Assembly (NCBI GenBank): GCA_029204225.1
Contig: CM055095.1
Coordinates: forward strand, 16,512,442-16,572,869
Direction: 5' to 3'
From: Diphasiastrum complanatum
Taxonomy: Eukaryota; Streptophyta; Lycopodiopsida; Lycopodiales; Lycopodiaceae
DNA length: 60,428 bases
The notes beneath the pieces are model-generated. The model saw only the letters and a program-made list of their open reading frames with translations, did no database searches and was not told the origin of the DNA. Below, one piece after another: positions 1 to 11,037 of the stretch (the stretch's first letter is position 1; every line of letters begins with the position of its first letter). A program made the translations under genes and the position numbers.

Positions 1-72
1 GCGCGCACACACACACACACATTTTAGATCTCACACAAAAAATGATATAATAAAAAATTCTATATATATATA
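1..72. repeat. Simple repeats (AC)n and (TA)n
   Basis: A GC/AC dinucleotide run fills positions 1-20 and a short TA run lies at about 60-72. They are ordinary microsatellites and carry no gene. Confidence 0.85.
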
Positions 73-388
73 TCACATTGACACACGCAGAGCTTGATGT
101 TAATATAAGGCGCCCAGCAACGCTATATGGTTCTTTACTCCACGTGTGATGCAGTTGCACACAAACTTTTTACCGTTTAGCAGGTTGGATTATATATAGC
201 CCCAGGCTACTAAGCTTTGCTACTGAAGGTATCTAAATCAAATGACAGGGTACAACATAACAGCATTTCTGAATGTACACGAACTTAGCTTTCCATTCTT
301 TTCTATCCATCGATTTGCGAGAAATTATTGCACTTGAGAAAGATAATTAAGCGTTTCAAAAGCTGGGATGAGTGAACTTGTTACTTAC

Positions 389-643
389 GTGTAATAGACC
401 TCCGGAGTTGCGAGCTTCCTCCTGGGCAGCTGCGTCCGCTGCATACAACAGTTCATCGTCCGCGTTCGTACTCCTCACTGAACGGAATGTTACTACAAAA
501 AAAGTGCTGTTTTTGGGAAAAGAATTGTTGTTGAAAACTGTAGCCCAATTGAAGCATTTTGATAGTTCAGAGCTTAATGGGTTGGTGTGCGCCAATGAAG
601 ACGGCTGCAGATTAGAGAAGAGTGATGGTCCAGCCTGTGGCAT
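389..643 (-). CDS. Candidate first exon with targeting-peptide-like N-terminus, unknown gene
   Basis: On the minus strand an ATG at 643 sits in a good plant context (GCAACCATGCC) after a CT-rich stretch that looks like a 5' leader. An 85-codon frame follows. It starts MPQAGPSLFSNLQPSSLAH, is rich in Ser, Ala and Leu and poor in acidic residues, and ends in a more acidic part (ADDELLYAADAAAQEE). The frame meets a near-perfect splice donor, CAC|GTAAGTAA, with the intron starting at 388 in phase 0. An upstream in-frame ATG at 721 would add 26 residues. The rest of the gene would lie outside the window to the left. No family was recognised. An open frame of 143 codons also exists on the other strand, so this call rests on the donor, the start context and the composition. 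Confidence 0.4.
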
Positions 644-1001
644 GGTTGCGGGAGAGAGACAGAGACAGATACAGATGGCTTTAAGCAATAAAACCTGCAA
701 TTTAGTGATTTCTATCGACAATCTGAAGACAGCATCGCTTGCATATATGTCTCTGGATGTCCAATTTCATCAACAGCTAGAATCTCGAGATAATTGGCGA
801 TAAAAAAAAATTCTTGTTCTAAACCTAGCATACAATGTTTCTCAAATTTCAGCGTGGAGGTACTGAAATCTACTCATGGATTTACAACTACAATAAGAGA
901 CTGTTGTCTAGCTACACATGGAGGTAAGCTATATTTGCTGCACATCCCGTACCTATATACTTCTCTCTCCTGCGCGTAGACACACACATAAGCTGGCAGC
1001 T

Positions 1002-1053
1002 AAATACAATGTATCTGGAGGCTCCTGATTTTTGTGACCAGATACATTGCATT
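1002..1053. repeat. Short inverted repeat
   Basis: The 12-bp arms CAATGTATCTGG (1007-1018) and CCAGATACATTG (1038-1049) are perfect complements around a 19-base loop. They extend to about 17 bp with one mismatch. The rest of 644-1490 shows CT-rich stretches and no supportable gene. Confidence 0.7.
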
Positions 1054-1500
1054 TGGTTTCTCATAGTGAACAACTCGTACGTAAGGCTTATTGTATGTAT
1101 TTTAGTATCCTAAAGTTTGGACACTACTCTAATATGCTGTTCTTGACAAAATCATTATCTTTTGCCCACAACAATAAGCTCTCTCTCTCCTCGCGTTCCC
1201 AAGATCTCCCGCTCTAGCTTTCCCTCTCCTCAAGATCGCAAGATCTCTCAGTATTGGTCTGATAAACCACGTCGTGGCTGATCCAGGTCTTTCTTGTTGA
1301 TCGTGATCTGTTTGTCCCAGCATCATCAAGATGTGAGAATCGCTTTTATGTGCAAAGCCTCCTAGCACTACAACATTCTGGAGGTTTTTTGACCCTATTA
1401 CTGAGGCTTTCATGAAGAATATTTTTTTGAAAAAAGTTCCCAAACCTTGGTATATACCATAATGTATACCTCGGAAAGAGATCCTCAATAATTACCTTCA

Positions 1501-2148
1501 TCAAGCATTTAGATTCATTTCAGGAACATCCACAACTGGAATAGCACAAATTGAAAAAACTTCATACTCAGAATAATCCAATGTTTCCATTTCATTAACT
1601 GTAGAAATCTGATCCAACGGACGTACAAAGTTATTGCCAAATAATGTAACTACCTTATTACCCTCTTTGAAAGTGAGAACATGCTTCTCAAAATCAATTA
1701 ACAGAGAAGGCGATTTACGAAATAACCATTCGTAACCTAAGATTAAATCAGTACGAGCTAGGTCTAAAACATGAAAATTAACTAATTTCGTGTGTCCTTG
1801 CATCAAAACTGGGAGCTTCGGGACTTTTACGTTCCAAGTCTCCAACTCTACTCCTGAAGCTAGATAAACTTTATATCTATGATTGCTGGCTTCAGTTTCC
1901 AAGCTGAGTTTCTGCACAAGACGAGAATTAATAAAATTATGAGTTGAACCACTGTCCAATAAAATACTCACTTCTTGATCTTTAATTTTGCCAATTAAAC
2001 GGAAAAGTTCATTAGGCAAGAAAGTAGTACTAAAAGAACATTCACACTCACAATCAGTGAGGTTAATTTCCAAAGTCTTATCATTGCCTCCTGGGATTTC
2101 AATCATGTGAGCAGACACTTTCTTCCTTTCTGGACAAAATTTCATCAT
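1501..2148 (-). pseudogene. Gypsy-type retropepsin (aspartic protease) domain
   Basis: The 215-residue frame contains the catalytic signature LLDSGSTHNFINSRLVQKL at about residues 64-82, which is the usual form of the plant Ty3/gypsy protease (RVP_2 type). A second conserved stretch, DLILGYEWL, lies near residue 136, where this family has its hydrophobic-hydrophobic-G motif. The protease would cut the Gag-Pol polyprotein in the virus-like particle. The domain itself is open, but it is disconnected from gag by a one-base shift inside the upstream zinc knuckle and ends at a stop with no RT behind it. I read it as a dead fragment. Confidence 0.8.
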
Positions 2149-2149
2149 A

Positions 2150-2832
2150 TGTCCAGGTTCTTACAGACAAAACATAAGTTCTCTCTTTTAGCCTTTTCCC
2201 GGGACATAGATTTCTTGAATCTCTTTCTCTTCGGCTTCCTGGGTTCCGATGCTGCTTGATCTAATCCGTCAAAATATTTTACTTGGTCTGGACCGCGCTT
2301 CTTAGCCTTCTTTGTTTTCAAAGTAGTTAGAATTTGCGCAAACTGCTTCCTGGATATAAGAGTCTAAACTCTTTGTACCCATCTTGCAGTTCACGAACTT
2401 CAGGTAGTAGTCCACGTCATCAGCAACTACGAAAGCTTTCTTGAAAACTGAAGCAAACGTCTCCCAAGTAGTTGGCTTCACTGATAAATCTCGCCACCAC
2501 GATGACGCTTTGTCGCGTAAGAACAACACGACACTTTCAATTTTCTTCTCATCAGAAACATCGTGCAGATTAAAGTAACTACTCCACTTGGCCAGCCAAT
2601 CCTCGACGACCTCAGGTTTCTTCTCCTTCTTCTCGCCCACATAAACCTCCGGTTGAAAACTGAGATTGAGTCAAGACATCAATTTGACTTGATTTAACAG
2701 AACCTCCATTTGTTGATCTCTCATCTGATTACGATTATTCATATCATTGAGTGCCGTACTCAACTGCTGACAAATCACCATATAAGATGGCACACCTGGA
2801 TTTGCAGCTTGATTTGAAGTTTCTTCGGCCAT
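2150..2832 (-). pseudogene. Gypsy gag with frameshifted CCHC zinc knuckle
   Basis: The gag starts at the ATG at 2832 (MAEETSNQAANPG). The retrotransposon gag core follows at about 2640-2302, with motifs such as WLAKWSSYFNL, LRDKASSWWRDL and TTWETFASVFKKAF. Near 2175-2135 the pieces of a CX2CX4HX4C knuckle are visible as CFVCK in one frame and PGHMMKFC in the next, so a one-base indel lies between them. A stop also separates the N-terminal part from the core. The protein would form the particle and bind RNA. The fragment cannot make an intact Gag. Confidence 0.75.
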
Positions 2833-2880
2833 CTCGATATATCTATCCTGAAAATTACTAAATTTAGTTAATATCATATT

Positions 2881-4084
2881 AACTCATAGTGAAGTATAGT
2901 TGACCAAAAACTGACTGAAATTGACTCCAGTATGGTCAAATCACTATTTTTAGTCAATTTCATAGATATTACAATAAACTGGAAAAAACTAAAAAATTTG
3001 AGTTTTCGCACTTTTAATTTTTTTTTAAATTTTACGTTAAAAAATCACCGTCAGTTATTAAGCAATCGAAATCGAAAATTTGATTCACTGTTTGATTCTT
3101 AATTTTACTCAATTAATGTCCCTCGGGCATGCAAGACATGCGACATTAAACTGATTTTTTTCATTACGGTAAAAATCCAGTTCTACGGAAATTGTCAGCT
3201 ATAAAATCCAGTTTTGTATCTAACAGTCAGAGTACATGCGTATGACCACTCAAAACAGATCTAAACTACTCATGCATGTCAGAATCATTCTGAGAATCCA
3301 CATGCAGACATTCCATGCAAGCACAGTACCTCAAAATAGAAAATTGTCATGCATGCAATCAGAACAATTGGAAATTTACCAATTTTGCTCACAAAATTGC
3401 AAAACTTCAGATGATCATATCTTTGGCTACATGACGCAAAATTGGGTGCTGTAAAGCTCAGTACAGAGAAAGACCTAGTGAACAAGACACTTGCCACATC
3501 AGCCTACCACCTAGGATTCACACATGCGAGTTCAGAATAGCCAAATAACCAGTAGGAGGGCGCACTTTTTCAAGGCCAATCTTCTCAAAAATTTGCAAAC
3601 ACTTAACCAAGCCTAAAAGTGATGATCCAAACAGTCTTAAATGGTCTCTAATAGTTCCATGAAGCCTTCATACAGATCCTATGAAGCAGTATGGTCTGAG
3701 AACCATGAATTCTTGATTTCTAGAAGTCAAAATTGCTACAAACTTGATGGAATTGAAACATAAGCCTCTACCCATCAATTTACAGGTCTGATAGCTTGCT
3801 GGAGAGGTAAAAAGAAATACAAATGATGCCTAAAAAAATCTAGAATGATTCCCTTATGGATGTATAGGAGGCATACCTCTCCTATACATTTGTTTTTTGT
3901 GAAAAGAGGTGGAGGTGGTGGTGTATCCTTCTCTTTGCTCTCTCTTTTTCCTCTTGACAGCCATGGACAATACCATTTGGTTTGTAAAGAGACAGCAAGA
4001 GTAGTTTTGTATCTACCTTTCTTGAGTAGCTTTTGATTCTCTTCTATCATCTCTTCTTAATTCACCTCTCTTCTTCTTGTAGAA
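2881..4084. other. Non-coding spacer between two head-to-head gypsy fragments
   Basis: This AT-rich stretch holds no convincing gene. The CT-rich part at 3925-4080 directly precedes the ATG of the second gag and looks like its leader. The part next to 2880 is probably the leader or LTR of the first fragment. I could not match the two sides to each other as LTRs. Confidence 0.5.
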
Positions 4085-5215
4085 ATGGAGCCTACTCCTA
4101 CCAGACAGCCTATGTCCCCTGTTAAAGAGGTTACGGTATCTACCTATGTCTTAGACTCTTATGCTTTGATGTTGGCAATTACAAATCTACAACAATAAAT
4201 TGTGGATATGCAAGCTAAGCACAGTCGAGATCAGTAGGATCTCAAGGCCCTTGATGCAGCTAAGGCAATTGATGCATTAACCCTTGTTCACTCCTGAAGT
4301 TTTGGCTGGGGAAAAGAAAGATAGAACCCTGGAGGCGGTCTTGCAATAGCTGGATCGATGGAATTTGCACTTTTTCATGCACGATTCATCCGAGGATAAC
4401 AAGATCAATCTCGCCGTCATGTACCTGCAAGGTAAAGCATTTACCTGGTGGCAAGATATAAGGGGTAAGCCTAAAGTTCCTAGGAATTGGGAGGATTTTT
4501 GTAAGGCCTTTAAGGCGGCCTTCCTTCCTATTCTTGATGATTTTGAATTTTACCGTCATATGCAACGATCCATATGGGGAGCCGGCCCCTGGATTAGTAT
4601 TTACAAGATTTTCAGGAGGTCTATTGTCGTTTTGCAACTAGAATAGATCCTTTGCTAGTAAAGTTGCATTTTATACTTGGGTTGCCAAGAGACCATCAGC
4701 TAGAGGTCAGGAGGAACCAGCCTCTTACCCTCGAGGATGTTGTTCGCTTCGCCAGAATCTACGATGATATTCGTATGATGGCTAAGCCTGAGACTGGTGT
4801 CTTGCCCGACGTAAAGGGTAAGAAGTCTTTCTTTTCAAAGAAATCGAAAGACAAGGCAAAGGGTGGGTCTTCAGGTTTGGGTAAGTCGAGAAAAGATCTA
4901 CCTTGGACCAGGAAACCTTCATGAAAGCCAGTGCATGGAACCAGGTCATGTTGCGAAGGAATGTCCAAAGAAACGGAAATCTAAAGGGGCATCTTTTAAG
5001 ACGCCAGGTAACTCTAGCATATCTAGTGTAGATCTTTCCTTTGCTGATAATTATGTGTGTGAGCATTGTTGTTTTAATACGGCTATTTTTGGCCCTCATG
5101 ACCTCATTCGAATGAAGGGGATTGTGGGTGGCCAAGCCGTAACTGTTTGATTTGATGATGGTTCCACACATAATTTTATTAACGCTTGCTGCAGAAGCTA
5201 AAGGTGGAAACAAGG
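4085..5215 (+). pseudogene. Ty3/gypsy gag-protease fragment 2, several stops and frameshifts
   Basis: The ATG at 4085 begins MEPTPTRQPMSPVKEV and the frame stops after about 34 codons. The gag core resumes at 4365-4646 (LQGKAFTWWQDIRGKPK, NWEDFCKAFKAAFLP) and continues in another frame at 4652-4924 (LHFILGLPRDHQLEVRR, FARIYDDIR). A zinc-knuckle remnant (QCMEPGHVAKECPKK) lies at about 4933-4975. A protease remnant FDDGSTHNFIN follows a stop near 5150; the usual DSG reads DDG. It is related to fragment 1 by domain type and orientation-mirrored position, but is too decayed to act. Confidence 0.75.
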
Positions 5216-5965
5216 CAAAGTGACCACCGATAAACACAGTGAAGATCTAGATAGAGTAGATGCAATAATTGGAAAGGAGTGATTCTATGAGAGGAACGAG
5301 TCTATGAAGAAGAACTATGTAACTCACAGTTTGTCGTTCATGCATAATGCAAAACTGCTTGAAACCTTTGCAGTAGGCTAAAAACAGTATGTTGAGGCCA
5401 ACTGTGATGTCAGAAGTTAAAAATAATGACCTGCGCTTTTTCCCTTACCAGGCCACTTGCCACTTTCCCACCAATTTGAAAGCCCAATCGGTGTCGCCTT
5501 CTAAAATGCACTCAGTCGTCAACTCCCAACTACGTGCACAATGGAATGGTGAAATCACTTTTGATGCACTCCAAACACTTTCTCCACTGCAGTCACTCTG
5601 TTTTGTTGTACCGTACTTGCAGGTATAGTCCAGATGCCCTTCGTTTGGAGGTTATAGTCTTTCGTTTGGGTCAAAACGGACAAAGGACCCAAAAATAGAG
5701 ATTTTCCTTGTTTTTGAACTGTTTCTTCAGAGTGAAAAAACTTTACACTTCACTTGTGAAGGGATGCAACTCCAATTTTAATATAAAAATTTTTATGAAG
5801 TTGAAGGCCAGAATGCACTTCAAGACCCTTCAAGACCCTTTCTTCTTCATCCAATGGCCCACCACAATCTTGTGGTCCAAATTGTTCTTCGAACAATCCA
5901 TCTCAGCTGTCCATCCAATAGGAGTCCAATCCTATGGTCACATGCATTCCTGTGCATTGAAACCC
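5216..5965. other. No gene seen; flank of copia element A
   Basis: Only short open frames without recognisable motifs occur here. The stretch may be further gypsy remains. It ends at the target-site duplication of element A. Confidence 0.5.
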
Positions 5966-5970
5966 TATCT
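5966..5970. repeat. Target-site duplication of element A (left copy)
   Basis: TATCT lies directly outside the left LTR and the same five bases lie directly outside the right LTR at 11033-11037. Five bases is the length normally made by copia integrases. Confidence 0.8.
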
Positions 5971-6790
5971 TATTGAATTTCACACGTGTGGATTGTCCAC
6001 TACATGTACTTGTGATCTCCTAAGGTGTGTAGATGCACCAAGATCAAGACTATATTGAGATTCAAGATCTATCTTTGATTCTATGGCGAAAACACACTAC
6101 TACATGCATTCAATCACTTCCAACTCTCACTCACACGTGTGGGAAGTGTTCCAAAAGTATTCTAAGTAAAAACAAGCTGCTCTCCTCGGGTAGAGAGAGA
6201 AAAACCATCATGAGCTCTCGGGTAGAGAGAGAAAGCTAGAAATTCAATGACACTCAAAATCCACTCAATCTCAAAATCAATTAGATCCAAAAGGAGGAGT
6301 ACAATGATACTAATAGATTCATGAGCTACCACTATGCTTAACTATGATTGGATCACACTTTGCCACCTCTTAATCCTATTGGACCATTGATCCATGCACC
6401 TCTAAATTCTATTGGACTATATTCAAGCACACCTCAATTTTCTATTGGACCTCACAAGGTTCCACGTCTAAATCCTATTGGACCTCTTAAGCTTCATCAA
6501 ACAAAATAATGACACTTGTCTACACTCTAATTGGCACAAGTTTGGCTCTATTTTGGCTCAATAGTGGCATTACAAGTGGAAATGGATAATTTGCCATCTA
6601 TGCCAAATTTGACCCTATCAACATCCTACACCTAAATGCTTGACTATGAAATTCTATGAGACCCCTATATCAAACATTTTGATTTACTTTACAATTCTCC
6701 ACACGTGGGAACATCCTCCACACATGTGAGATTCACTTACAAACTTCTATCATAAAAAATACCAAGCTAGATTTTTGCCAATTTCTCACA
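5971..6790 (-). repeat. Element A 3' LTR
   Basis: It matches 10247-11032 almost base for base over long stretches. The main difference is about 20-25 extra bases near 6292-6316. The outer terminus reads TA where the other copy has the canonical TG (minus strand: CA changed to TA). It contains the palindromes CACACGTGTG at 5981-5990 and 6132-6141, and CACGTG at 6702-6707. Confidence 0.9.
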
Positions 6791-6805
6791 CTCCTCCTCA
6801 AAAAA
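6791..6805 (-). other. Polypurine tract of element A
   Basis: On the minus strand TTTTTTGAGGAGGAG abuts the 3' LTR start TGTGAGAAATTGG. This is the expected primer site for plus-strand DNA synthesis. Almost the same tract precedes the LTRs of elements B and E. Confidence 0.85.
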
Positions 6806-6916
6806 TAGCTTGGAAAGGTACTAGATCACTTGAGAAGTTTGTCAATCTTTTTGAGTGGATCCTTTGGTATGCATAAGAAGTGAAGATCAGCCAAGGGATC
6901 CATCATAGCAGCACCC

Positions 6917-8850
6917 TCACCATATCCATGATAAGATCTCTTTGGTAGAGATCTCTTGCCAATGCCTTTGAAGAGTGCTCCACCAATATGCCACTATTAT
7001 CATGGGCTTCCTCCATGCTTGATGATGATCTTTGCCTTGAAAGTTCCACTTGCATGATGGATGCACCATAAATAGAGAAATCTGAGGCTTCCAAGCCTCA
7101 TAAGGATCATGGAGATCAAGATCATAAGATGTGAAACAATGATGATTATCAAGATTATGCTTTCTAGCTTGACTAGTCCACATACAATGAACTATATCCA
7201 TGATGGATCTAATCTTGATATCAAAGACCATCTTGATCTTTTTTAGGCTAGTTACTCTCTCAAGGATGTAAGTGTCCACTTTGGATGCTTCACTTAATCT
7301 CAAGAGGAGTTTACAATTTGCCTCAAAACATGTGAAAACATGATTTTCAAAAAAGTGAGTACCAAGCTCAATCTTGTTCTTACTAGAACCAAGAGCATAC
7401 TTTTGACAATACAATATCTTGCTTTGAAAAAGTATTGGAAACACATCTAAGTCAACAATGACAAGAAACATGTCCATACCATAAGCATCATACAAAACTA
7501 GTATAGCTTTTCTTGAACTTTGAGATCCAAAAAATTCAATGAAGCAAGATAGCATTTCAAGCAAAGGAAGAGAAGCATATATGAATGTGTTGTAGTAGAT
7601 ACAACATGAAAGATGCCCCTCTTTGCCATGTAAGGTGAGCCATAAAGACTCGGCCATGCATCTTGAAGATCTTCTTGAAATCATATGAAGAAGAAACTCC
7701 TCCTCACACATTGGCCCCATCATAATTTGAATACCTTCAAAAAGGATAACTTGTGATGCTTCTTGAGAAGTCTTGATCTCGGCCACTTCCAAGATTGAAT
7801 CTTCATGCAATATGACATCTCTATTCACGATCACATTTGAAACAGAGAGTGTAAAGACACTAAAGGCCTCCTTGATGGATGAGTATCCAATCATGATCCA
7901 TGAGCTTGGATCATCCTTTCTTCTTGTTTCCAAGGGAATATGTGCAATGCAAGCACTACCAAGTTCACTAAGGTGATCAACCTTAGGCTTCATCTTGAAT
8001 AAAACTTCATATGGTGCTATTCCTTCAAGAGCTTTAATACTCCTCAAGGCTTTGATCTTCAATGAGAATTTCTTCTCAACATATGCTTTGAATAATAAGG
8101 AATAATCATACACCATAATACTTGAAGAGAGAAGATATGTGCATCTTGTGTGACCATCCTCCTTTGAAATATTGGACATATAAGAAACATCAAGAGAGTT
8201 TGCACTCTCACTTGGATCCAATTTGTAGGTGCCTTCAAATCTTGATCCATATGCAAGGATCTCACCATCCTTCTTAATCACACAATTGTCAATATTGAAA
8301 TTGACATCAAAGCCACTATCAAGAAGTTGGCCAACACTTAAGATGTTCTTTGTAAGCTTTGGGACAAAAAGAACATTGTTGAGAAAGAGATCTTTAGAAG
8401 ATGCAAGCTTCAAGGAAATAATCCCTACTCCTTCAATATTGCACTCATGCTTACTTGCAAAGTATATGGTCTTCTTGACTCCATCATAAGGCATAATAGA
8501 TGAAAAAAAGTGCTTGGAGCCACACATATGTGAAGATGCTCCACTATCAATATACCATGAGTCATCCTTGTTGAAGGTGGAAGAGGAGAAGCTTGATGCC
8601 ATAAGAGAGCCTTCTCCATCACTTGCAATATAGTCTTCTTTCTCATTGGTGATGTTGGCTTGATTGAGTTGATTCTTCTTCTTGAAGCAATTGGTGGCAT
8701 AATGGCCTTTCTTGCCACAATAAAAGCACTTGATCTTCTTCTTCTTGAGATTTGAAGTAGAAGCATGAGAGGTATCCTCCTCCTCCTCTCCATCTTGGTC
8801 TTTAGCTTTGTCATTAGAGAAGTGATGGTGTTGCTTCTTACTCCTCTCTT
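6917..8850 (-). CDS. Element A fused frame: zinc knuckle, protease, partial integrase, unknown conserved block
   Basis: The frame is open from about 8850 to the stop at 6917 (561 codons from the ATG at 8602). Upstream of that ATG lies the knuckle CFYCGKKGHYATNC (8687-8728). Counting from the ATG, the copia protease signature WYIDSGASSHM is at residues 16-26. A pre-integrase part follows (LFVPKLTKNILSVGQLLDSG, 78-97), then a scrap of integrase (KAYVEKKFSLKIKALRS) joined directly to the integrase C-terminal part (APYEVLFKMKPKVDHL, about 197-212; VIVNRDVILHE). From about residue 280 nothing is copia-like. This part matches element B in four blocks, including SEASKVDTYI. No membrane segment or known fold was recognised. 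That the frame stays open while gag upstream is shifted is notable. Confidence 0.75.
6920..7670 (-). other. Unknown conserved block shared with element B
   Basis: Four segments match element B in translation: S1 at 7604-7669 (WLTLHGKEGHLSC), S2 at 7199-7588 (starts TFIYA, contains KAILV and SEASKVDTYI), S3 at 7076-7162 (contains NLDNHHC and YEAWK) and S4 at 6920-6946 (ends LSWIW). In B the S1 segment lies after S3 instead of before S2. At DNA level part of S2 is identical over 27 bases. The function is unknown. The block occupies the place of RT and RNase H. Confidence 0.7.
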
Positions 8851-9491
8851 GTGCTTGGCAAATAGAACTTTGCCATCATCATGATTGAGTGATAGCTTGT
8901 CCATCCTCAAGAATTTGTACTCTTGTCTTGATTCTTCAGAAATAAGCACACTTTGAAGGGCCTCCAAACTTGGTAGCTCCTCCTTAATAGCATAGGATTG
9001 GACAAGGTTGTCATATTCATCTCTCAAGCCATTGAGAATGACTTGGACTAGCTCACTTTGATTGATTGAGTCACCAATACATGCAACTCCCTATGAATAT
9101 CCTTGACTCTCAAAACATAATTAGATGCACTCTCATCACTCTTTTGACTACTTTGGAATATTTGATTTCTAAGAGTGAGGAGCCTAGAGGTGTTCTTAGC
9201 CTCATAGATGGACTTGAGACAATCCCAAGCTTCCTTGGATGTAAAACAATCACCAATCTCCCTCAATATCTCGTTAGAGACATTCATCTTAATGTAGTGG
9301 AGAGCCATCCTAGCTCTCTTCTTGTATTTTTGTACTTCTTGAAGGACTTGAGGCTCCTCCTCAATCCCAAGTACAATGTCCATCACATCTTGGAGTATCA
9401 AGATGGACTCCATCCTCAACTTCCATATTGAATAATTGGAAGTAGACAATCTCTCACTTGGTTGCAACAAGTATGAACTCATTGAAGTCAT
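8851..9491 (-). pseudogene. Element A gag (copia UBN2-type), frameshifted
   Basis: The ATG at 9491 starts MTSMSSYLLQPSERLSTSNY. Typical copia gag motifs follow (YSIWKLRMESIL, SKEAWDCLKSIYE, RLLTLRNQIF). The frame shifts near 9065, continues as LVQVILNGLRDEYDNLVQ to about 8850, and shifts again into the frame of the zinc knuckle. Gag would build the particle that packages the element RNA. As it stands the protein is split into three frames, so Gag may have to come from another copy. Confidence 0.8.
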
Positions 9492-10234
9492 GTAAAGTGG
9501 AGATAAATAAAAGTGATGAACAAAAAATGTTGCTTCTCTCTCACTATAGGATCCAATAATGGTGTGTTACCATCTCCTATGCAAGATCTTGCAACGAACT
9601 GTGAGATGATTCTCACTAGCTATCTCAATCTCTCCAAAACTAGATCTACTTCACATCAAATGATGGAGTATGGGCAAAGTTAGGATCAAACAGTCTTAGC
9701 ACGTGTGAAATACACTAAGAAACCAAATTTGACTCAAATACAATGATATTGCATGAAACAAAATGGCTTAGATCTCAAAACAGTGCCTAGATCACATATA
9801 GATGAGATTGGTAAGCATTCAACTGTGATATTGGATCAAACAAGCAATCTTTTGACCAAACCAAATGTGTCCACCCAGGTCTAGGTGCCCTACCTAACCC
9901 TATTCAAAAGCTTATAACTTTTGATTGGCTCAACCAAATGGAATGAAACTAATTGCATCAGAAACTAGACAAAAATAGCTTCAAAACAAGCTATCTAGCA
10001 AGATTTTTGGATCAAACATGAAAGAGAACTCCCAAACTGAAATTGGATTTTCCTCACACGTCTGAGCACCTGATTCCGTACAGTACCAGGTCAGACCCAA
10101 TCAATGTCCTTTTGATCTCTTTTGATCCAAAATTTAACAAGATAGCTAGGAAAATGGGCCTTGACAATTTCTAGCTCAAGATTGATGAATAGTTTTCACT
10201 TAAATGGATCAAAATGCATGGTAACCTTAGGTAG
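9492..10234 (-). other. Untranslated leader of element A
   Basis: The stretch between primer-binding site and gag ATG has no long frame. It would hold packaging signals, but none can be identified by eye. Confidence 0.55.
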
Positions 10235-10246
10235 GCTCTGATACCA
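10235..10246 (-). other. Primer-binding site of element A (initiator Met-tRNA)
   Basis: On the minus strand TGGTATCAGAGC directly follows the 5' LTR. It is the standard plant copia PBS, complementary to the 3' end of initiator methionine tRNA. Confidence 0.9.
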
Positions 10247-11032
10247 TGTTGAATTTCACACGTGTGGATTGTCCACTACATGTACTTGTGATCTCCTAAG
10301 GTGTGTAGATGCACCAAGATCAAGACTAGATTGAGATTCAAGATCTATCTTTGATTCTATGGCAAAAACACACTACTACATGCATTCAATCACTTCCAAC
10401 TCTCACTCACACATGTGGAAAGTGTTCCAAAAGTATTCTAAGTAAAAACAAGCTGCTCTCCTCGGGTAGAGAGAGAAAAACCATCATGAGCTCTCGGGTA
10501 GAGAGAGAGAGCTAGAAATTCAATGACACTCAAAATCCACTCAATCTCAAAATCAATTAGATCCAAAAGATTCATGAGCTACCACTATGCTTAACTATGA
10601 TTGGATCACACTTTGCCACCTCTTAATCCTATTATACCATTGATACATGCACCTCTGAATTCTATTGGACTATATTCAAGCACACCTCAATTTTCTATTG
10701 GACCTCACAAGGTTCCACCTCTAAATCCTATTGGACCTCTTTACAAAAGCATGACACTTGTCTACACTCTAATTGGCACAAGTTTGGCTCTATTTTGGCT
10801 CAATAGTGGCATTACAAGTGGAAATGGATAATTTGCCATCTATGCCAAATTTGACCCTATCAACATCCTACACCTAAATGCTTGACTATGAAATTCTATG
10901 AGACCCCTATATCAAACATTTTGATTTACTTTACAATTCTCCACACGTGGGAACATCCTCCACACATGTGAGATTCACTTACAAACTTCTATCATAAAAA
11001 ATACCAAGCTAGATTTTTGCCAATTTCTCACA
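10247..11032 (-). repeat. Element A 5' LTR
   Basis: On the plus strand it runs from TGTTGAATTTC to TCTCACA with canonical TG/CA ends, 786 bp. It carries CACACGTGTG at 10257-10266 and related CACATGTG motifs at about 10408 and 10960. The LTR would provide promoter and polyadenylation signals. Confidence 0.9.
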
Positions 11033-11037
11033 TATCT
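11033..11037. repeat. Target-site duplication of element A (right copy)
   Basis: TATCT, identical to 5966-5970. Confidence 0.8.

Larger units (their letters stand above)
1495..2880 (-). mobile_element. Ty3/gypsy gag-protease fragment 1
   Basis: A retrotransposon piece read on the minus strand from about 2832 to 1501 holds gag, a CCHC knuckle and an aspartic protease, in that order. No RT, RNase H or integrase follows before position 1, so the 3' part is lost or was never joined here. No LTR pair could be found around it. Confidence 0.8.
5971..11032 (-). mobile_element. Copia-type LTR element A, complete but lacking RT/RNase H
   Basis: The element has two LTRs of 820 and 786 bp, a 5-bp target duplication (TATCT), a primer-binding site inside the right LTR and a polypurine tract inside the left LTR. 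It reads right to left. Inside are a gag, a zinc knuckle, a protease and the start and end of an integrase. The integrase middle with the catalytic D and E, and all of RT and RNase H, are missing. In their place is a long open frame of unknown kind shared with element B. It should therefore be non-autonomous and would need proteins from a relative such as element E. Confidence 0.9.

Noticed and set aside
372-803. Plus-strand frame of 143 codons
   Set aside because: It overlaps the minus-strand frame that has a strong donor and start context. The plus frame has no recognisable motif or leader.
9066-9431. Plus-strand 121-codon frame
   Set aside because: It lies antisense to the copia gag of element A and has no motif of its own.
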